The notes: a model not told the origin generated them from the letters alone. A stretch of 64,000 nucleotides of DNA from an uncultured Shimia sp. (GCF_947498095.1 NZ_CANMJE010000003.1:124001-188000); one strand, 5' to 3'; shown: positions 17,134-26,644, counted from the stretch's first letter. A program made the numbers and translations.

Positions 17134-18087
17134 ATGAAAACTTTTACCAAGATCAGCACATTAGCGGCTGCAGCGGCGATCTCGCTGACGGGTCTGGCAA
17201 GTGCCGAAACGATCAAAATCGGCGTCAGCTATCCGACACCGACCCACGCCTGGGCGGCGGGTATGAACTGGCACGCTGAACAGGCTGAAAAACGGCTTGA
17301 AGCGCTGTATCCGGACGTCGATCTGGTTCTCGTGAACTCGCCAGATCCCAGCGCGCAGGCCAGTGCATTGGAAGATCTTGTATCAGTACACGGGATCGAC
17401 GCTCTGGTCGTGCTGCCATTTGAAAGCGAGCCACTGACCGATCCAGTGTTGAACGTCAAGAAGTCCGGCGCGTTGATCACCGTGGTGGACCGCGGTCTCA
17501 GCCAGCCGGGCATCGAGGACATCTATGTTGCGGGCAACAACCCGGAACTGGGTCGTGTTTCGGCTGTCTATATGAAAGGTCGCCTGAAGTCGGGTGACAA
17601 TATTGTGGTTCTGCGCGGTATTCCAACGCTGATCGACAATGAGCGTTTCGATGCGTTTATGGCAGAAATTGAAGGCTCGGGCATCAATGTCCTCGACCAC
17701 AAACACGCCAACTGGAACCGTGATGACGGCTTTGAAGTCATGCAGGACTTCCTGTCGCGCTTCCCGGATATTGACGCGGTTTGGGCACAAGATGACGACA
17801 TTGCCATCGGTGTTGTCGCCGCGCTTAAACAAGCTGGACGCGATGGCGACGGTATGTTCGTCGTCGGCGGCGCCGGCATGAAGGAAACCATCAAAGGCAT
17901 CATGGATGGCAACGAACTTGTTCCTGTCGATGTACTTTATCCGCCTTCGATGATTGCCACGGCAATGGACGTGACCGTCGCAGCGTTCAAGTCCAACGGC
18001 CCGGTTGCCGGTCGCTACATTCTGGGTGCGACGCTGATCGACCAAAGCAATGCAGCGTCTTTCTACTTCCCGGACTCGCCTTTCTAA
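17134..18087 (+). CDS. Sugar-binding periplasmic protein (RbsB-like)
   Basis: 317 residues. The signal peptide ends SLTGLASA; the mature protein is a type I periplasmic binding fold (IKIGVSYPTPTHAWAAGM; VWAQDDDIAIGVVAALKQ). GGGAGG precedes the ATG. It follows the ATPase and permease genes rather than leading them, and a 10-bp stem-loop (18107-18138) lies right after its stop. The aromatic residues near the N-terminus fit a pyranose or polyol ligand, but the identity is open. Confidence 0.9.
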   Translation: MKTFTKISTLAAAAAISLTGLASAETIKIGVSYPTPTHAWAAGMNWHAEQAEKRLEALYPDVDLVLVNSPDPSAQASALEDLVSVHGIDALVVLPFESEPLTDPVLNVKKSGALITVVDRGLSQPGIEDIYVAGNNPELGRVSAVYMKGRLKSGDNIVVLRGIPTLIDNERFDAFMAEIEGSGINVLDHKHANWNRDDGFEVMQDFLSRFPDIDAVWAQDDDIAIGVVAALKQAGRDGDGMFVVGGAGMKETIKGIMDGNELVPVDVLYPPSMIATAMDVTVAAFKSNGPVAGRYILGATLIDQSNAASFYFPDSPF

Positions 18088-18106
18088 ACTGAGCCCCGGG
18101 AAAATC

Positions 18107-18138
18107 GGGAAGAGGGTTTCTCCCAAAGCCCTCTTCCC
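18107..18138 (+). other. Intercistronic stem-loop after the sugar-binding protein gene
   Basis: GGGAAGAGGG (18107-18116) pairs perfectly with CCCTCTTCCC (18129-18138) across a 12-nt loop, in the gap between the binding protein and the isomerase. There is no U-run. It probably protects the upstream mRNA 3' end or reduces read-through. Confidence 0.65.
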
Positions 18139-18155
18139 AACTAAGGAGAGAGATC

Positions 18156-19208
18156 ATGAAAACGATTAAAGGTCCCGCGCTGTTTCTCGCCCAGTTCTCT
18201 GACGATGAAGCGCCCTTCAATTCATGGGACAGCATCACCAAATGGGCCGCGGATTGCGGATACAAAGGTGTTCAGGTGCCAACCTGGGACGGGCGACTAT
18301 TTGACCTCAGCAAAGCCGCAAGCTCTATGTCTTATTGCGAGGAGTTGGCCGGGGTGGCGCGTCAGAACGGTGTCGAAATCACCGAATTGTCCACACACCT
18401 GCAGGGCCAGCTGGTGGCAGTCCACCCGGCCTATGATGAGGCGTTTGACGGTTTTGCAGCCCCCGAAGTGCGTGGAAACCCCAAGGCGCGCCAAGCCTGG
18501 GCGGTGGAGCAGCTGAAACTGGCGGTTACGGCCAGCCGAAATCTGGGCATTGATGCGCACGCGACCTTTTCAGGAGCTTTGGCCTGGCCCTATGTCTACC
18601 CTTGGCCACAAAGACCGGCGGGCTTGATTGAAACCGCGTTTGACGAACTGGCGCGACGCTGGAAACCCATCCTGGACCACGCGGATATGATGGGTGTCGA
18701 CGTCTGCTACGAAATCCATCCCGGAGAAGACCTGCACGATGGTGTTACATTCGAGATGTTCCTAGAGCGTGTCGGCAACCACCCACGTTGCAATATGCTG
18801 TACGACCCAAGCCACTATGTTCTGCAGTGTTTAGACTACATCGACAATCTCGACATCTACCGGGATCGGATCAAGATGTTTCACGTCAAGGATGCCGAGT
18901 TCAATCCAACAGGACGGCAGGGTGTATACTCGGGCTACCAATCCTGGGTTGACCGGGCTGGGAGGTTCCGCAGCCTCGGTGACGGGCAAGTCGATTTTGC
19001 CCAAGTTTTCTCAAAACTCGCAGCGATGGACTTTGACGGGTGGGCCGTTGTCGAATGGGAATGCTGTCTGAAGCATCCCGAAGATGGTGCCCGGGAAGGT
19101 GCCGCCTTTGTGCGTGATCATATCATTCGTGTCACTGAAAAGGCGTTTGACGACTTTGCTGATGGTTCGACCGATCAGGCGGCCAACCGGCGTATGCTGG
19201 GGCTATGA
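18156..19208 (+). CDS. Sugar phosphate isomerase/epimerase-type TIM-barrel protein
   Basis: 350 residues of the xylose-isomerase-like TIM-barrel superfamily (AP_endonuc_2). Metal-ligand candidates are E in CYEIHPGED, D and H in YDPSHYVLQ, H and D in MFHVKDAEF, and E in VVEWECC. AAGGAGAG precedes the ATG. It sits between a sugar-binding protein and a Gfo/Idh/MocA dehydrogenase, a common pairing in cyclitol and 3-keto-sugar catabolism. It probably isomerises or cleaves the oxidised sugar; the exact reaction is unknown. Confidence 0.85.
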   Translation: MKTIKGPALFLAQFSDDEAPFNSWDSITKWAADCGYKGVQVPTWDGRLFDLSKAASSMSYCEELAGVARQNGVEITELSTHLQGQLVAVHPAYDEAFDGFAAPEVRGNPKARQAWAVEQLKLAVTASRNLGIDAHATFSGALAWPYVYPWPQRPAGLIETAFDELARRWKPILDHADMMGVDVCYEIHPGEDLHDGVTFEMFLERVGNHPRCNMLYDPSHYVLQCLDYIDNLDIYRDRIKMFHVKDAEFNPTGRQGVYSGYQSWVDRAGRFRSLGDGQVDFAQVFSKLAAMDFDGWAVVEWECCLKHPEDGAREGAAFVRDHIIRVTEKAFDDFADGSTDQAANRRMLGL

Positions 19209-19270
19209 GCCCCTGACAATAGAATGTGACAAGACATGCGGGCTTAGCGTCCCGCAATAGGGAGGAAGAA

Positions 19271-20398
19271 ATGGCCAGGATCAGATTGGGCATGGTGGGT
19301 GGCGGCAACGACGCCTTTATCGGGGCAGTGCACCGGATTGCAGCACGCATTGACGACCGGTTCGAATTGGTGGCCGGAGCCTTGTCTTCGACACCGGAAA
19401 AGGCACAGGCCAGTGGCGCCGCTTTGGGTTTGGCCACAGACCGGACATATGACAACTTCAAAGACATGGCGATCCGCGAAGCGCGACTGAAGAGCGGGAT
19501 TGAGGCCGTGGCCATTGTTACGCCAAACCACGTACATTTTCCGGCAGCGCGCGAATTCCTCAAGCGCGGCATTCATGTGATCTGTGACAAGCCAATGACG
19601 TCCTCTCTTGCGGATGCCCGAAAGATGGCCAAGGAAGTTGAAAAGTCCGATGCTCTCTTTGTGCTGACTCACAATTACACGGGCTATCCGCTGATACGGC
19701 AAGCTCGGCAAATGGTAGCAGATGGCGTTTTGGGTGAAATGCGCGTGGTACAGGTTGAGTATGCTCAGGACTGGTTGACCGAAGCTCAACCCGATGACAA
19801 CAAGCAAGCAGCTTGGCGCACGGATCCGGAGCGCTCCGGGGTCGGCGGGGCAACCGGCGACATCGGGACCCACGCCTACAATCTTGCGTGTTTCGTGACT
19901 GGCCTAACTGCCGACGCTCTGAGTGCGGATTTGCAAAGCTTCGTGCCTGGCCGGCAAGTTGATGACAATGCCCACGTAATGCTGCGCTTCCAAGGTGGGG
20001 CGCGGGGCATGTTGTGGTGTAGTCAGGTCGCTCCAGGTAACGAAAACGGGTTGGCGTTGCGGGTTTACGGAACCAAGGGCGGTCTTGAGTGGTCGCAGGA
20101 AAATCCCAATGAGTTGTGGTATTCGCCATTTGGACAGCCGAAACAACTTCTGACGCGGGCGGGCAACGGGGCAATGGGCCTGCAAGATGCCTTGACGCGG
20201 ACGCCCAGCGGCCACCCAGAAGGGTACCTCGAGGCCTTTGCAAATCTCTACTCAGAAGCTGCAGATGCCATTCAAGAACAGGGGAAAAAGGCGCAAACGC
20301 TGCTGCCGGGAGTGGATGCGGGAATGAAGGGAGTAACCTTTGTGGATGCCTGCTTCCGATCATCTGCGCGTAACGCAAGTTGGGTTAGCCTGGCCTGA
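19271..20398 (+). CDS. Gfo/Idh/MocA-family NAD(P)-dependent dehydrogenase
   Basis: 375 residues from the ATG at 19271 with GGGAGGAAG upstream; an in-frame start at 19226 lacks this. The N-terminal Rossmann motif is GMVGGGNDAFIG. The EKP-like catalytic motif appears as CDKPMTSS, and GGATGDIGTHAYNL supplies the substrate-site Asp and His. It probably oxidises the imported sugar or cyclitol at one hydroxyl, with the TIM-barrel enzyme as partner. It is the last gene of the operon and is followed by a long hairpin at 20408-20463. Confidence 0.88.
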   Translation: MARIRLGMVGGGNDAFIGAVHRIAARIDDRFELVAGALSSTPEKAQASGAALGLATDRTYDNFKDMAIREARLKSGIEAVAIVTPNHVHFPAAREFLKRGIHVICDKPMTSSLADARKMAKEVEKSDALFVLTHNYTGYPLIRQARQMVADGVLGEMRVVQVEYAQDWLTEAQPDDNKQAAWRTDPERSGVGGATGDIGTHAYNLACFVTGLTADALSADLQSFVPGRQVDDNAHVMLRFQGGARGMLWCSQVAPGNENGLALRVYGTKGGLEWSQENPNELWYSPFGQPKQLLTRAGNGAMGLQDALTRTPSGHPEGYLEAFANLYSEAADAIQEQGKKAQTLLPGVDAGMKGVTFVDACFRSSARNASWVSLA

Positions 20399-20407
20399 CC
20401 TCTTTCT

Positions 20408-20463
20408 GCATCCAGATTATGATCTAAGCCCTCTGACTGAGGGCATCAGATCATACTGGATGC
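20408..20463. repeat. Long imperfect inverted repeat (hairpin)
   Basis: Three paired blocks in order: GCATCCAG/CTGGATGC (outer), TATGATCT/AGATCATA (middle) and CCCTC/GAGGG (inner), closing a 5-nt loop TGACT with small asymmetric bulges. It begins 10 bp after the dehydrogenase stop and overlaps the start of a gene remnant. It could be a terminator lacking a U-tract or a miniature repeat element. No second copy was noticed in the window. Confidence 0.55.
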
Positions 20464-20659
20464 CGTCAGCGCCAGGGAAGAATATCGCCAGATCTGTGGT
20501 GTTGCGGTGCCGATTGCAGATGCCAACGGCAAGCTGATGGCTGCTTTCAGCATTTGGGATGTGGGCGATCTGGACATGTTGGCTGTGCTCAAATCACATC
20601 TTGGGGCCTTGAAAGACACGGCTTCGGACATTCCGCACAACTTATGTCAGACATCCTAA
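20441..20659 (+). pseudogene. Remnant of a GAF/effector-domain protein
   Basis: An open frame of ~72 codons without a start codon reads EEYRQICGVAVPIADANGKL, then MAAFSIWD and LAVLKSHLGALK, before a TAA at 20657. The block resembles the end of a GAF domain or an IclR-type effector domain (strand, PI-D-G turn, strand, final helix). An in-frame stop (20438-20440) and the hairpin cut it off upstream. It looks like a decayed regulator left between two operons. Family assignment is tentative. Confidence 0.45.
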
Positions 20660-20703
20660 AACACTGGGCGCGACCTCGAGGGCGATCCGCGCATCCCCGT
20701 GTA

Positions 20704-22200
20704 TTACAGAAGTTCCGGCAGCTTAATCCGCTGGATCTTGCCCGAAGGCCCTTTGGGTAGTTCATCCAGAAAGTGCACCGCATCAGGAGATTTGAATTTC
20801 CCGACTTTTTCTACGCAGAGCCGCACAAGATCATCCGGTGTCAGCATTGATCCCTGACGCAACCTGACTGCCGCTTCGACACGTTCGCCGTACGAGGCGC
20901 AGGGGCGCGCAAAGGCTGCTGCCTCTACGACGTCTGGGTGCGAATAGAGCGCCTCATCAATCTCACGCGGTGCGATATTCTCACCGCCCTTGATGATAAG
21001 TTCCTTCAGACGACCGGTCACATAGATGTAACCGTCCTTGTCCACATGCCCTAAATCCCCGGTGCGCAGCCATCCATCTTCGGTAAAGGTGTCTTTGGTC
21101 GCTTCAGGGTTCTTCAGATATCCGCGCATTACGTTCGGGCCGCGAATGGCAATCTCACCTTGAGTTTCGGGGGGCAGAGGGGTCAGATCCTGCGATAGGA
21201 TACAGGCCTCGTTGCCAAAGGCTTTGCCCGGCGAGCCGATTTTGCGAATGCCCGGGGGCAGGGGGTTTGACAGGATCTGAGCCGCGGTCTCGGTCAGACC
21301 CATGGTCTCGACAATCGGCACGTCAAAGCGAGCCTCAAAGTTCCTCTGAACATCCGGTGCTAGGGCCGAGCTTGCCGAACGCCCAAATCGCAACCGCGCT
21401 CGTGTTGCTTGATCCGGCGCGGCCTCGGCATGCAGCAAATGCGAGATTATGGTTGGCACCACAGAGAACCAGGTTGCGCCAGCCTCGGCGCACTGGTCCC
21501 AGAACCGGCTGACTGAAAACTTTTCGGCCACCGCCAGTGACCCGCCAGAGATCAACGTGCTGAGCACGGACACACAAAGACCATTGATATGATAAATCGG
21601 CAGCACGCAAAGCCCGCGATCATTGGCGGTCAATTTATGCGCTACGGTTGGGGTCCAGCCGCCAGCCAAAAGGCTTGAATGGGCATGCATCACCCCTTTG
21701 GGCCGGCCCGTTGTTCCCGAGGTGTACATCAACAACGCGTCATCTTCGGGATGCAAATCGTGTAGGGCGCCCGTTGAAGGGCTCGCAATGTCGGGCATCA
21801 GATCAATGCCACCGGTGCGCACTTTGTCAAATTGCTCTTTCTGGGCCTCGCCGACCAAGGCAACACGAGCTTCGCAATGTCCCAGAGCATACCCGATCGC
21901 TTCGGCTCCGGCGACGAGGTTGATCACCGTTGCGCAGAACCCTCCGTAGAGCACGCCATAAAGGTTGATGATGGCGTCGCGACCATTGGGCTGCAAAATC
22001 GCCACCGCCGCCCCCCGCGACATGCCAAGTGCCGTCATCTTGTGCGCCAGATCACGTGCTTTGTGTCGCAGGTCTGACCAGGTCAGTGGGGCTTCGCCGT
22101 CAAAGAAGACATAGGCCACCCGGTCTGGCGTTGCGGTCGCACGATAGTCCAGCCAATCGCGAACCGTGCCTTCTGGGGGTTTGATCGAACTCGTGATCAT
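20704..22200 (-). CDS. sauT: Probable sulfoacetate-CoA ligase (AMP-forming acyl-CoA synthetase)
   Basis: 498 residues of the ANL adenylating superfamily. The P-loop-like motif is YTSGTTGRPKGV; later motifs are GLTETAAQ, GWLRTGDLG and the catalytic lysine in PKGPSGKIQR near the C-terminus. It overlaps by 4 bp the acylating aldehyde dehydrogenase gene upstream. In Cupriavidus necator SauT activates sulfoacetate to sulfoacetyl-CoA, which SauS reduces. The same gene pair here with a dedicated transporter supports that role. Sequence alone cannot exclude another short acid such as malonate. Confidence 0.7.
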   Translation of the reverse strand: MITSSIKPPEGTVRDWLDYRATATPDRVAYVFFDGEAPLTWSDLRHKARDLAHKMTALGMSRGAAVAILQPNGRDAIINLYGVLYGGFCATVINLVAGAEAIGYALGHCEARVALVGEAQKEQFDKVRTGGIDLMPDIASPSTGALHDLHPEDDALLMYTSGTTGRPKGVMHAHSSLLAGGWTPTVAHKLTANDRGLCVLPIYHINGLCVSVLSTLISGGSLAVAEKFSVSRFWDQCAEAGATWFSVVPTIISHLLHAEAAPDQATRARLRFGRSASSALAPDVQRNFEARFDVPIVETMGLTETAAQILSNPLPPGIRKIGSPGKAFGNEACILSQDLTPLPPETQGEIAIRGPNVMRGYLKNPEATKDTFTEDGWLRTGDLGHVDKDGYIYVTGRLKELIIKGGENIAPREIDEALYSHPDVVEAAAFARPCASYGERVEAAVRLRQGSMLTPDDLVRLCVEKVGKFKSPDAVHFLDELPKGPSGKIQRIKLPELL

Positions 22201-23600
22201 TGGCCCGCAACGCTCCAGTAATCAGCAAAAATGTCGTCAACTGCAGGCTCATTCGGGGGGATTTCGCGGACAATTTTGGTGCTTTGGATGAAATGCTTCC
22301 AATGCAGGTTGTCGTCGATGGAGTTGCCTCCCCAGCTGCCGCACCCCATCGAGAGTGAGAATGGCATGCCGTTGGTGAAAGAGCCGCCCGTGGCAAACGT
22401 GTGGGCCTGATTGACGATCACGCGGCAGGTTGGCATGGCGCGGCCCAATTCGACCGCGCGACCATCCAGTGCCGTATGGATTCCCAGCGAATGACCTGCG
22501 CCTTGATAATCGAGAATGCGGGCAGCGATGTCGCGGGCATTCTCATAATCCGTTGCCCGATAAAGCGCGGCAACGCGGCTGAGCTTTTCTCCGGAGAGCG
22601 GGTGATCCGGGCCGATTCCCGCGGTCTCCACGGCGAGGAACTTGGTATCGTCAGGCACCTGACCGCTCAGGCCAAGGGCGGCAATCATTTTGTCAGCGTC
22701 CTGTGCAATGACCGAACGATTGAGATGTCCATCAGGCCAGAGGGCCGCGACAATTGCCGCCTCGTCGGTGACGCGTGCGCCGCCTTCCTTGGCCAATGCC
22801 GCGATGAAATCATCATAGACCGCGTCCACCACGATCATCGAGTTCTCGGATGAGCACGAGGTGGCATTGTCAAAAGTCTTGGAGGCGGTGATTTTAGCCG
22901 CTGCTGCAGCAAGGTCTGCAGTCTCGTCCACGATGGTTGTGACGTTGCCCGCCCCGACCGCCACGGCCGGAGTGCCACAGGTCTGAGCGCGGTGAACGTT
23001 GTTCTGACTGCCGGTACAGATCACGCGGTCCGCCAGTTCCATCATGGCCTGAGTTTTGGCCTTGGATCCGGGGGCAGGGATCATCTGCACAAGGTCATGG
23101 TCTAGACCAATCTTGTCAAATTCGGCGTGGATATAGGCAAACAGACGCTCGCAGCTGGCGACCCCTTTGGGCGAGGGGGCCACAACGACGGAATTGCCGC
23201 ATTTTAGCGCGTTGATGATGTTGTTTGCAGGGGTCGCCGCCGGATTGGTCGAAGGCACCACGGCGCCAACCACGCCCACGGGGCGGGCGATCTCGGTGAT
23301 ACCGGTGGCGGGGTCATCGGACAGCACGCCACAGGTCTGGACACCCTTGATGTCACGCATCAGGCCCAGCGTCTTGCGGTGGTTCTTGGTTATCTTGTCG
23401 GGGACATTCCCGAGGCCCGTCGTCTCAACAGCCAATTCAGCCAGAGTGCGGTTTCGGGAGGGTTCCATGATGGCCCAGGCAGCGGCCTCGGCGGCGCGGT
23501 CAAAGCGCTCTTGCGTGGCGTCGCGTTCAAAGGCCTCTTGCGCCGCCTTGGCGCGGACCATGATTGCTTCGACCTGGGTGATGTCATCATGTGCGTTCAT
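22197..23600 (-). CDS. sauS: Probable sulfoacetaldehyde dehydrogenase (acylating)
   Basis: 467 residues of the CoA-acylating aldehyde dehydrogenase family. The catalytic Cys lies in NATSCSSENSMIV and the nucleotide-binding region around VVGAVVPSTNPAATP. Family members include SauS, EutE and the AdhE N-domain. There are no microcompartment genes and no N-terminal encapsulation peptide, which argues against EutE. The adjacent ligase, TctABC-type transporter and divergent LacI gene favour SauS, which makes sulfoacetaldehyde from sulfoacetyl-CoA with NADPH. The next enzyme, Xsc, is not in the window. Confidence 0.75.
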   Translation of the reverse strand: MNAHDDITQVEAIMVRAKAAQEAFERDATQERFDRAAEAAAWAIMEPSRNRTLAELAVETTGLGNVPDKITKNHRKTLGLMRDIKGVQTCGVLSDDPATGITEIARPVGVVGAVVPSTNPAATPANNIINALKCGNSVVVAPSPKGVASCERLFAYIHAEFDKIGLDHDLVQMIPAPGSKAKTQAMMELADRVICTGSQNNVHRAQTCGTPAVAVGAGNVTTIVDETADLAAAAAKITASKTFDNATSCSSENSMIVVDAVYDDFIAALAKEGGARVTDEAAIVAALWPDGHLNRSVIAQDADKMIAALGLSGQVPDDTKFLAVETAGIGPDHPLSGEKLSRVAALYRATDYENARDIAARILDYQGAGHSLGIHTALDGRAVELGRAMPTCRVIVNQAHTFATGGSFTNGMPFSLSMGCGSWGGNSIDDNLHWKHFIQSTKIVREIPPNEPAVDDIFADYWSVAGQ

Positions 23601-23620
23601 TTTGTCTTGTCCTTTTGAAA

Positions 23621-23647
23621 GGCACAGGGCGACAGGCGCCCTGTGCC
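23621..23647 (-). other. Intercistronic stem-loop after tctC-like gene
   Basis: GGCACAGGGCG (23621-23631) and CGCCCTGTGCC (23637-23647) make a perfect 11-bp stem with a 5-nt loop between the solute-binding protein gene and sauS. It probably sets the expression ratio between the abundant binding protein and the enzymes downstream. Confidence 0.7.
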
Positions 23648-23660
23648 GTAGTTTTGTATT

Positions 23661-24623
23661 CTAGAGACCGGCCAGAAGCTCTTTCAAAGTGGCTTCCCGT
23701 GCGGCCCACATCTCGATCACTTCGTCGCGGGTCATGATGTGCATTGGCGAGCCGCCTGCATCCATTTTCTTGGAAACGCGGCCATTCTTAAACATCTCGG
23801 GCACCGAGGCGGCAAGCTTGTCGATCACCTCTTGCGGGGTGCCCTTGGGCACCATGATGCCGCGGAAGTTCACGCTGGCGTTGTCGATGTCATAGCCCTG
23901 TTCCTTGAGGGTCGGGACATCTGGCAGGAACGCGTTGCGTTCAAGGTCGAAAACGCCAAGGATCTTGACGTTGCCAGCCTCTTGCGCGCGGAAAGCGTCT
24001 GACAGGTTATTGACGCCGCCCATTACCTCGCCCGCGATCACGGCTTTCATCGCCGCTGCACCGCCGCCTTTGGTTGGGATGTAGGCCATCTTCACGCCTG
24101 CGGCTTTCTCAAGTTGCAGCGCGGCGATGTGGTGGCCCACAAACAGGCCTGCGCCGGAAAAGGTCAATTTTCCGGGATTTTCCTTGGCGAATTTCACCAC
24201 ATCGTCCATCGAGTTCATCTCGCTGTCGGCTGCTACGACGAACACCGCCGGATCCGCACCCCAATTGGCGATGGGCTCAAAGCTGTCAGTGGAATACTGC
24301 ACGCCACCTTTGATTGACTGGGCGATGAAATGCGGAACGTTATAGGCGCCCAGCGTGTAACCGTCAGCATCGGCCTGCGTGGCAAACCAGTTCCAGCCCA
24401 CGCGACCCCCGGCTCCGGGTTTGTTGATGATCGCGATGGGCATGCCAAGCGCGTCTTCGTTCCCGGCTGTCATGGTCACGATACGGGCCTGAAAGTCGGT
24501 CGCGCCGCCTGCGCCATAACTGACCATCATCATGATGGGACGTTCGGGGTAGGCTTCTGCAATCGCCGCCCCCCCGGTTAGTGCGGTCAGGGCCAGTGCG
24601 ACCCCGGCTACTAATTTCTTCAT
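23661..24623 (-). CDS. Tripartite tricarboxylate-type solute-binding protein (TctC family)
   Basis: 320 residues. The signal peptide ends GGAAIAEA; the mature protein shows the TctC/Bug fold (YPERPIMMMVSYGAGGATDF; NKPGAGGRVG). GGGAGGA precedes the ATG. It is the periplasmic receptor for the TctB/TctA-type carrier encoded just upstream on the same strand. Given the sauS-sauT genes that follow, sulfoacetate is the likely ligand (inference); TctC relatives bind many carboxylates. Confidence 0.9.
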   Translation of the reverse strand: MKKLVAGVALALTALTGGAAIAEAYPERPIMMMVSYGAGGATDFQARIVTMTAGNEDALGMPIAIINKPGAGGRVGWNWFATQADADGYTLGAYNVPHFIAQSIKGGVQYSTDSFEPIANWGADPAVFVVAADSEMNSMDDVVKFAKENPGKLTFSGAGLFVGHHIAALQLEKAAGVKMAYIPTKGGGAAAMKAVIAGEVMGGVNNLSDAFRAQEAGNVKILGVFDLERNAFLPDVPTLKEQGYDIDNASVNFRGIMVPKGTPQEVIDKLAASVPEMFKNGRVSKKMDAGGSPMHIMTRDEVIEMWAAREATLKELLAGL

Positions 24624-24665
24624 GGTTTAGTCCTCCCTTGGGTGATTTTTGTGTCTTTCGTTGAT

Positions 24666-25136
24666 TCAGAACAGGATCTCTCGCGGTGTGTAGACCTTGA
24701 GCAGCATGGCAAAGAGCCCGTACATGACAGCTGTGTAGCCAGCTGTGATGATGATCCGCCGGATCCATGTGCGCAGCTCGCGGTGCGGCGCCGGATCATA
24801 GAGCGACAGCAGAATGAAAAAGCAGATTGCGCCAGCGGTGTAAAAGCCCAGCCCTTTAGCGGCCCAGAAGATGTAGATCAGCGCAATCACGATGCCGGGC
24901 AAGAGGTTGGCGAACTCATGAACAGTGAGCCCGTGACCGACCTTGGTCCACCCCATCAGGGCCTTGATAAAGGTCCAGATCGCCAGCACCACGAACACGC
25001 TGGAGATCAGGCGGGGAAACAGAAAGGCCTCGGCCGGTTGTTGCGTGTAGCTGATCCAGGCAATCCAGATACCAACAACGGCGACAAGCCCAGAGGCGAT
25101 GATGTGCTGAAGGCGGGGCAAGGACGGTGTGCTCAT
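24666..25136 (-). CDS. TctB-family small membrane subunit of TTT transporter
   Basis: 156 residues with about four hydrophobic segments (IASGLVAVVGIWIAWISY near the start; ITAGYTAVMYGLFAML at the end), the usual TctB size and layout. Its ATG overlaps the TctA stop by 4 bp. Together with TctA it forms the secondary, ion-driven carrier. Confidence 0.9.
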   Translation of the reverse strand: MSTPSLPRLQHIIASGLVAVVGIWIAWISYTQQPAEAFLFPRLISSVFVVLAIWTFIKALMGWTKVGHGLTVHEFANLLPGIVIALIYIFWAAKGLGFYTAGAICFFILLSLYDPAPHRELRTWIRRIIITAGYTAVMYGLFAMLLKVYTPREILF

Positions 25137-26644
25137 CCCATGATCTCCTCTTTTGAGGTGTAGCGGCGTGAACGCAATTCCATCCAGGCCGAATAGACGA
25201 TCGAAGCGATCACAGCCGCGATCAGCAAAATATTGAGGGTTCCGCCAAGGAAATAGGCGCCGAGTCCGTCAGTGGCGTTGGCGATCATGCTGCCTTGGAT
25301 AAAGTTGGCTTCTGCAATGGGGCCAAGGATCAGGCCCAGCACCAGCGGCGCCGCCGAAAAGCCAAAACGTTCGAGGAAGTACATCATCACGCCAAGTGAG
25401 GCCATGACATAGACATCGCCCATCGAAGACTGCACCGAGTAGCTGCCGAACACCGCCAGCCCCAATACGACCGCAGCCATGACACTTTGCGGCACCTGCG
25501 CCACTCGCGCGGCAAGGCCGGCCACATAGAGGCCAAAGATGCACATCAGGACCTGCCCGATCAGCATCGAGTTGATAAAGGTCCACGCGACGTCCGGGTG
25601 ATTGTCAAAAAGGTCGGTGCCCGGGAAAATCCCGTGAATGAGCAAGCCGCCCAAAAGCACCGCAGCCGTCGGGGATCCGGGAATTGAGAGTGTCAGAAGC
25701 GGTACAAGGCTTGGGCCGACCATGGCATTGTTGGCGGCTTCGGCTGCGATAACGCCTTCGGAATGGCCCTTGCCGAATTTCTCGCGCTCAGGGCTGAATT
25801 TCTTGGTTTGGTCATAGGCCACCAGGCCCGCGATCTGGCCGCCCACGCCGGGGATCAGACCGATGATCGACCCGGTGATGGTACCAATCGACAAGGCGCG
25901 AGGGCGGCTCAAAACTTCCCTCATTGCGTCAAGGACCGAGTGCTTCTGCACCTCTATGACTTCGGCACCCTCGTTGCGGCGTCCCTTTGCGAACATGGTC
26001 AGGACTTGGGGGATTGCAAACAAACCGATCAATGCCGCGATGATGTTAATGCCACCGCCCAAGGCCGGGTGAAAGATGAAACGCTGCGCGCCCATGATGT
26101 CGTCAAAGCCGATCGTCGCCAACCACAGGCCAATGCAGCCCGACAGCAAACCCTTGACCACGGAGGCTGTATCCAGCGAGCCGATAACCGTGACGCCAAG
26201 GATGGCCAGCCAGAACAAGTGGCTTGGTCCAAAGGCCAGCGCCCATTGTGCCAGAACCGGGGTCAGAAAGATCAAAAGCAGGACACCGATCACCCCACCA
26301 ATCGCCGAGGCCAGAAAACTGAGCTGCAGTGCCTTGGCTCCGTGCCCCTGTTTGGCCATCGTGTGCCCGTCCAGCGTTGTCGCAATGTTGGCCGGAGCTC
26401 CGGGGATTTTTAGAAGGATCGCGCTGACTGCGCCACCTGCCACCGTTGAGGTATAGGCCGCCCCCAACAGGATCAGCCCCTGAACCGGCTGAAGGTGGAA
26501 AGTGAACGGAATTAAAAGTGCAACGGCCATGGTCGGCGACAGGCCCGGAGTGGCCCCCAGAATGAGCCCGCCAATCGTTCCCAAAAGCAATAATCCGAAA
26601 GACACCGGAGTGAAGACATCGCCGAAGTAGTAAAGAAATTCCAA
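25133..26644 (-). CDS. TctA-family large membrane subunit of TTT transporter
   Basis: 503 residues, about 12 hydrophobic segments. Conserved TctA motifs include GLILGATPGLSPTMAVALL near the N-terminus, and LTLSIPGSPTAAVLLGG later. The start codon is TTG at 26644, with AGGTGA well placed upstream and no better start visible. It is the first gene of the five-gene minus-strand operon tctA-tctB-tctC-sauS-sauT and is divergent from a LacI regulator. Confidence 0.92.
   Translation of the reverse strand: MEFLYYFGDVFTPVSFGLLLLGTIGGLILGATPGLSPTMAVALLIPFTFHLQPVQGLILLGAAYTSTVAGGAVSAILLKIPGAPANIATTLDGHTMAKQGHGAKALQLSFLASAIGGVIGVLLLIFLTPVLAQWALAFGPSHLFWLAILGVTVIGSLDTASVVKGLLSGCIGLWLATIGFDDIMGAQRFIFHPALGGGINIIAALIGLFAIPQVLTMFAKGRRNEGAEVIEVQKHSVLDAMREVLSRPRALSIGTITGSIIGLIPGVGGQIAGLVAYDQTKKFSPEREKFGKGHSEGVIAAEAANNAMVGPSLVPLLTLSIPGSPTAAVLLGGLLIHGIFPGTDLFDNHPDVAWTFINSMLIGQVLMCIFGLYVAGLAARVAQVPQSVMAAVVLGLAVFGSYSVQSSMGDVYVMASLGVMMYFLERFGFSAAPLVLGLILGPIAEANFIQGSMIANATDGLGAYFLGGTLNILLIAAVIASIVYSAWMELRSRRYTSKEEIMG

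Noticed and set aside
22197..23600. EutE-type aldehyde dehydrogenase of an ethanolamine microcompartment
   Set aside because: No shell protein genes or encapsulation peptide are present; the ligase and TTT carrier favour sulfoacetate metabolism.
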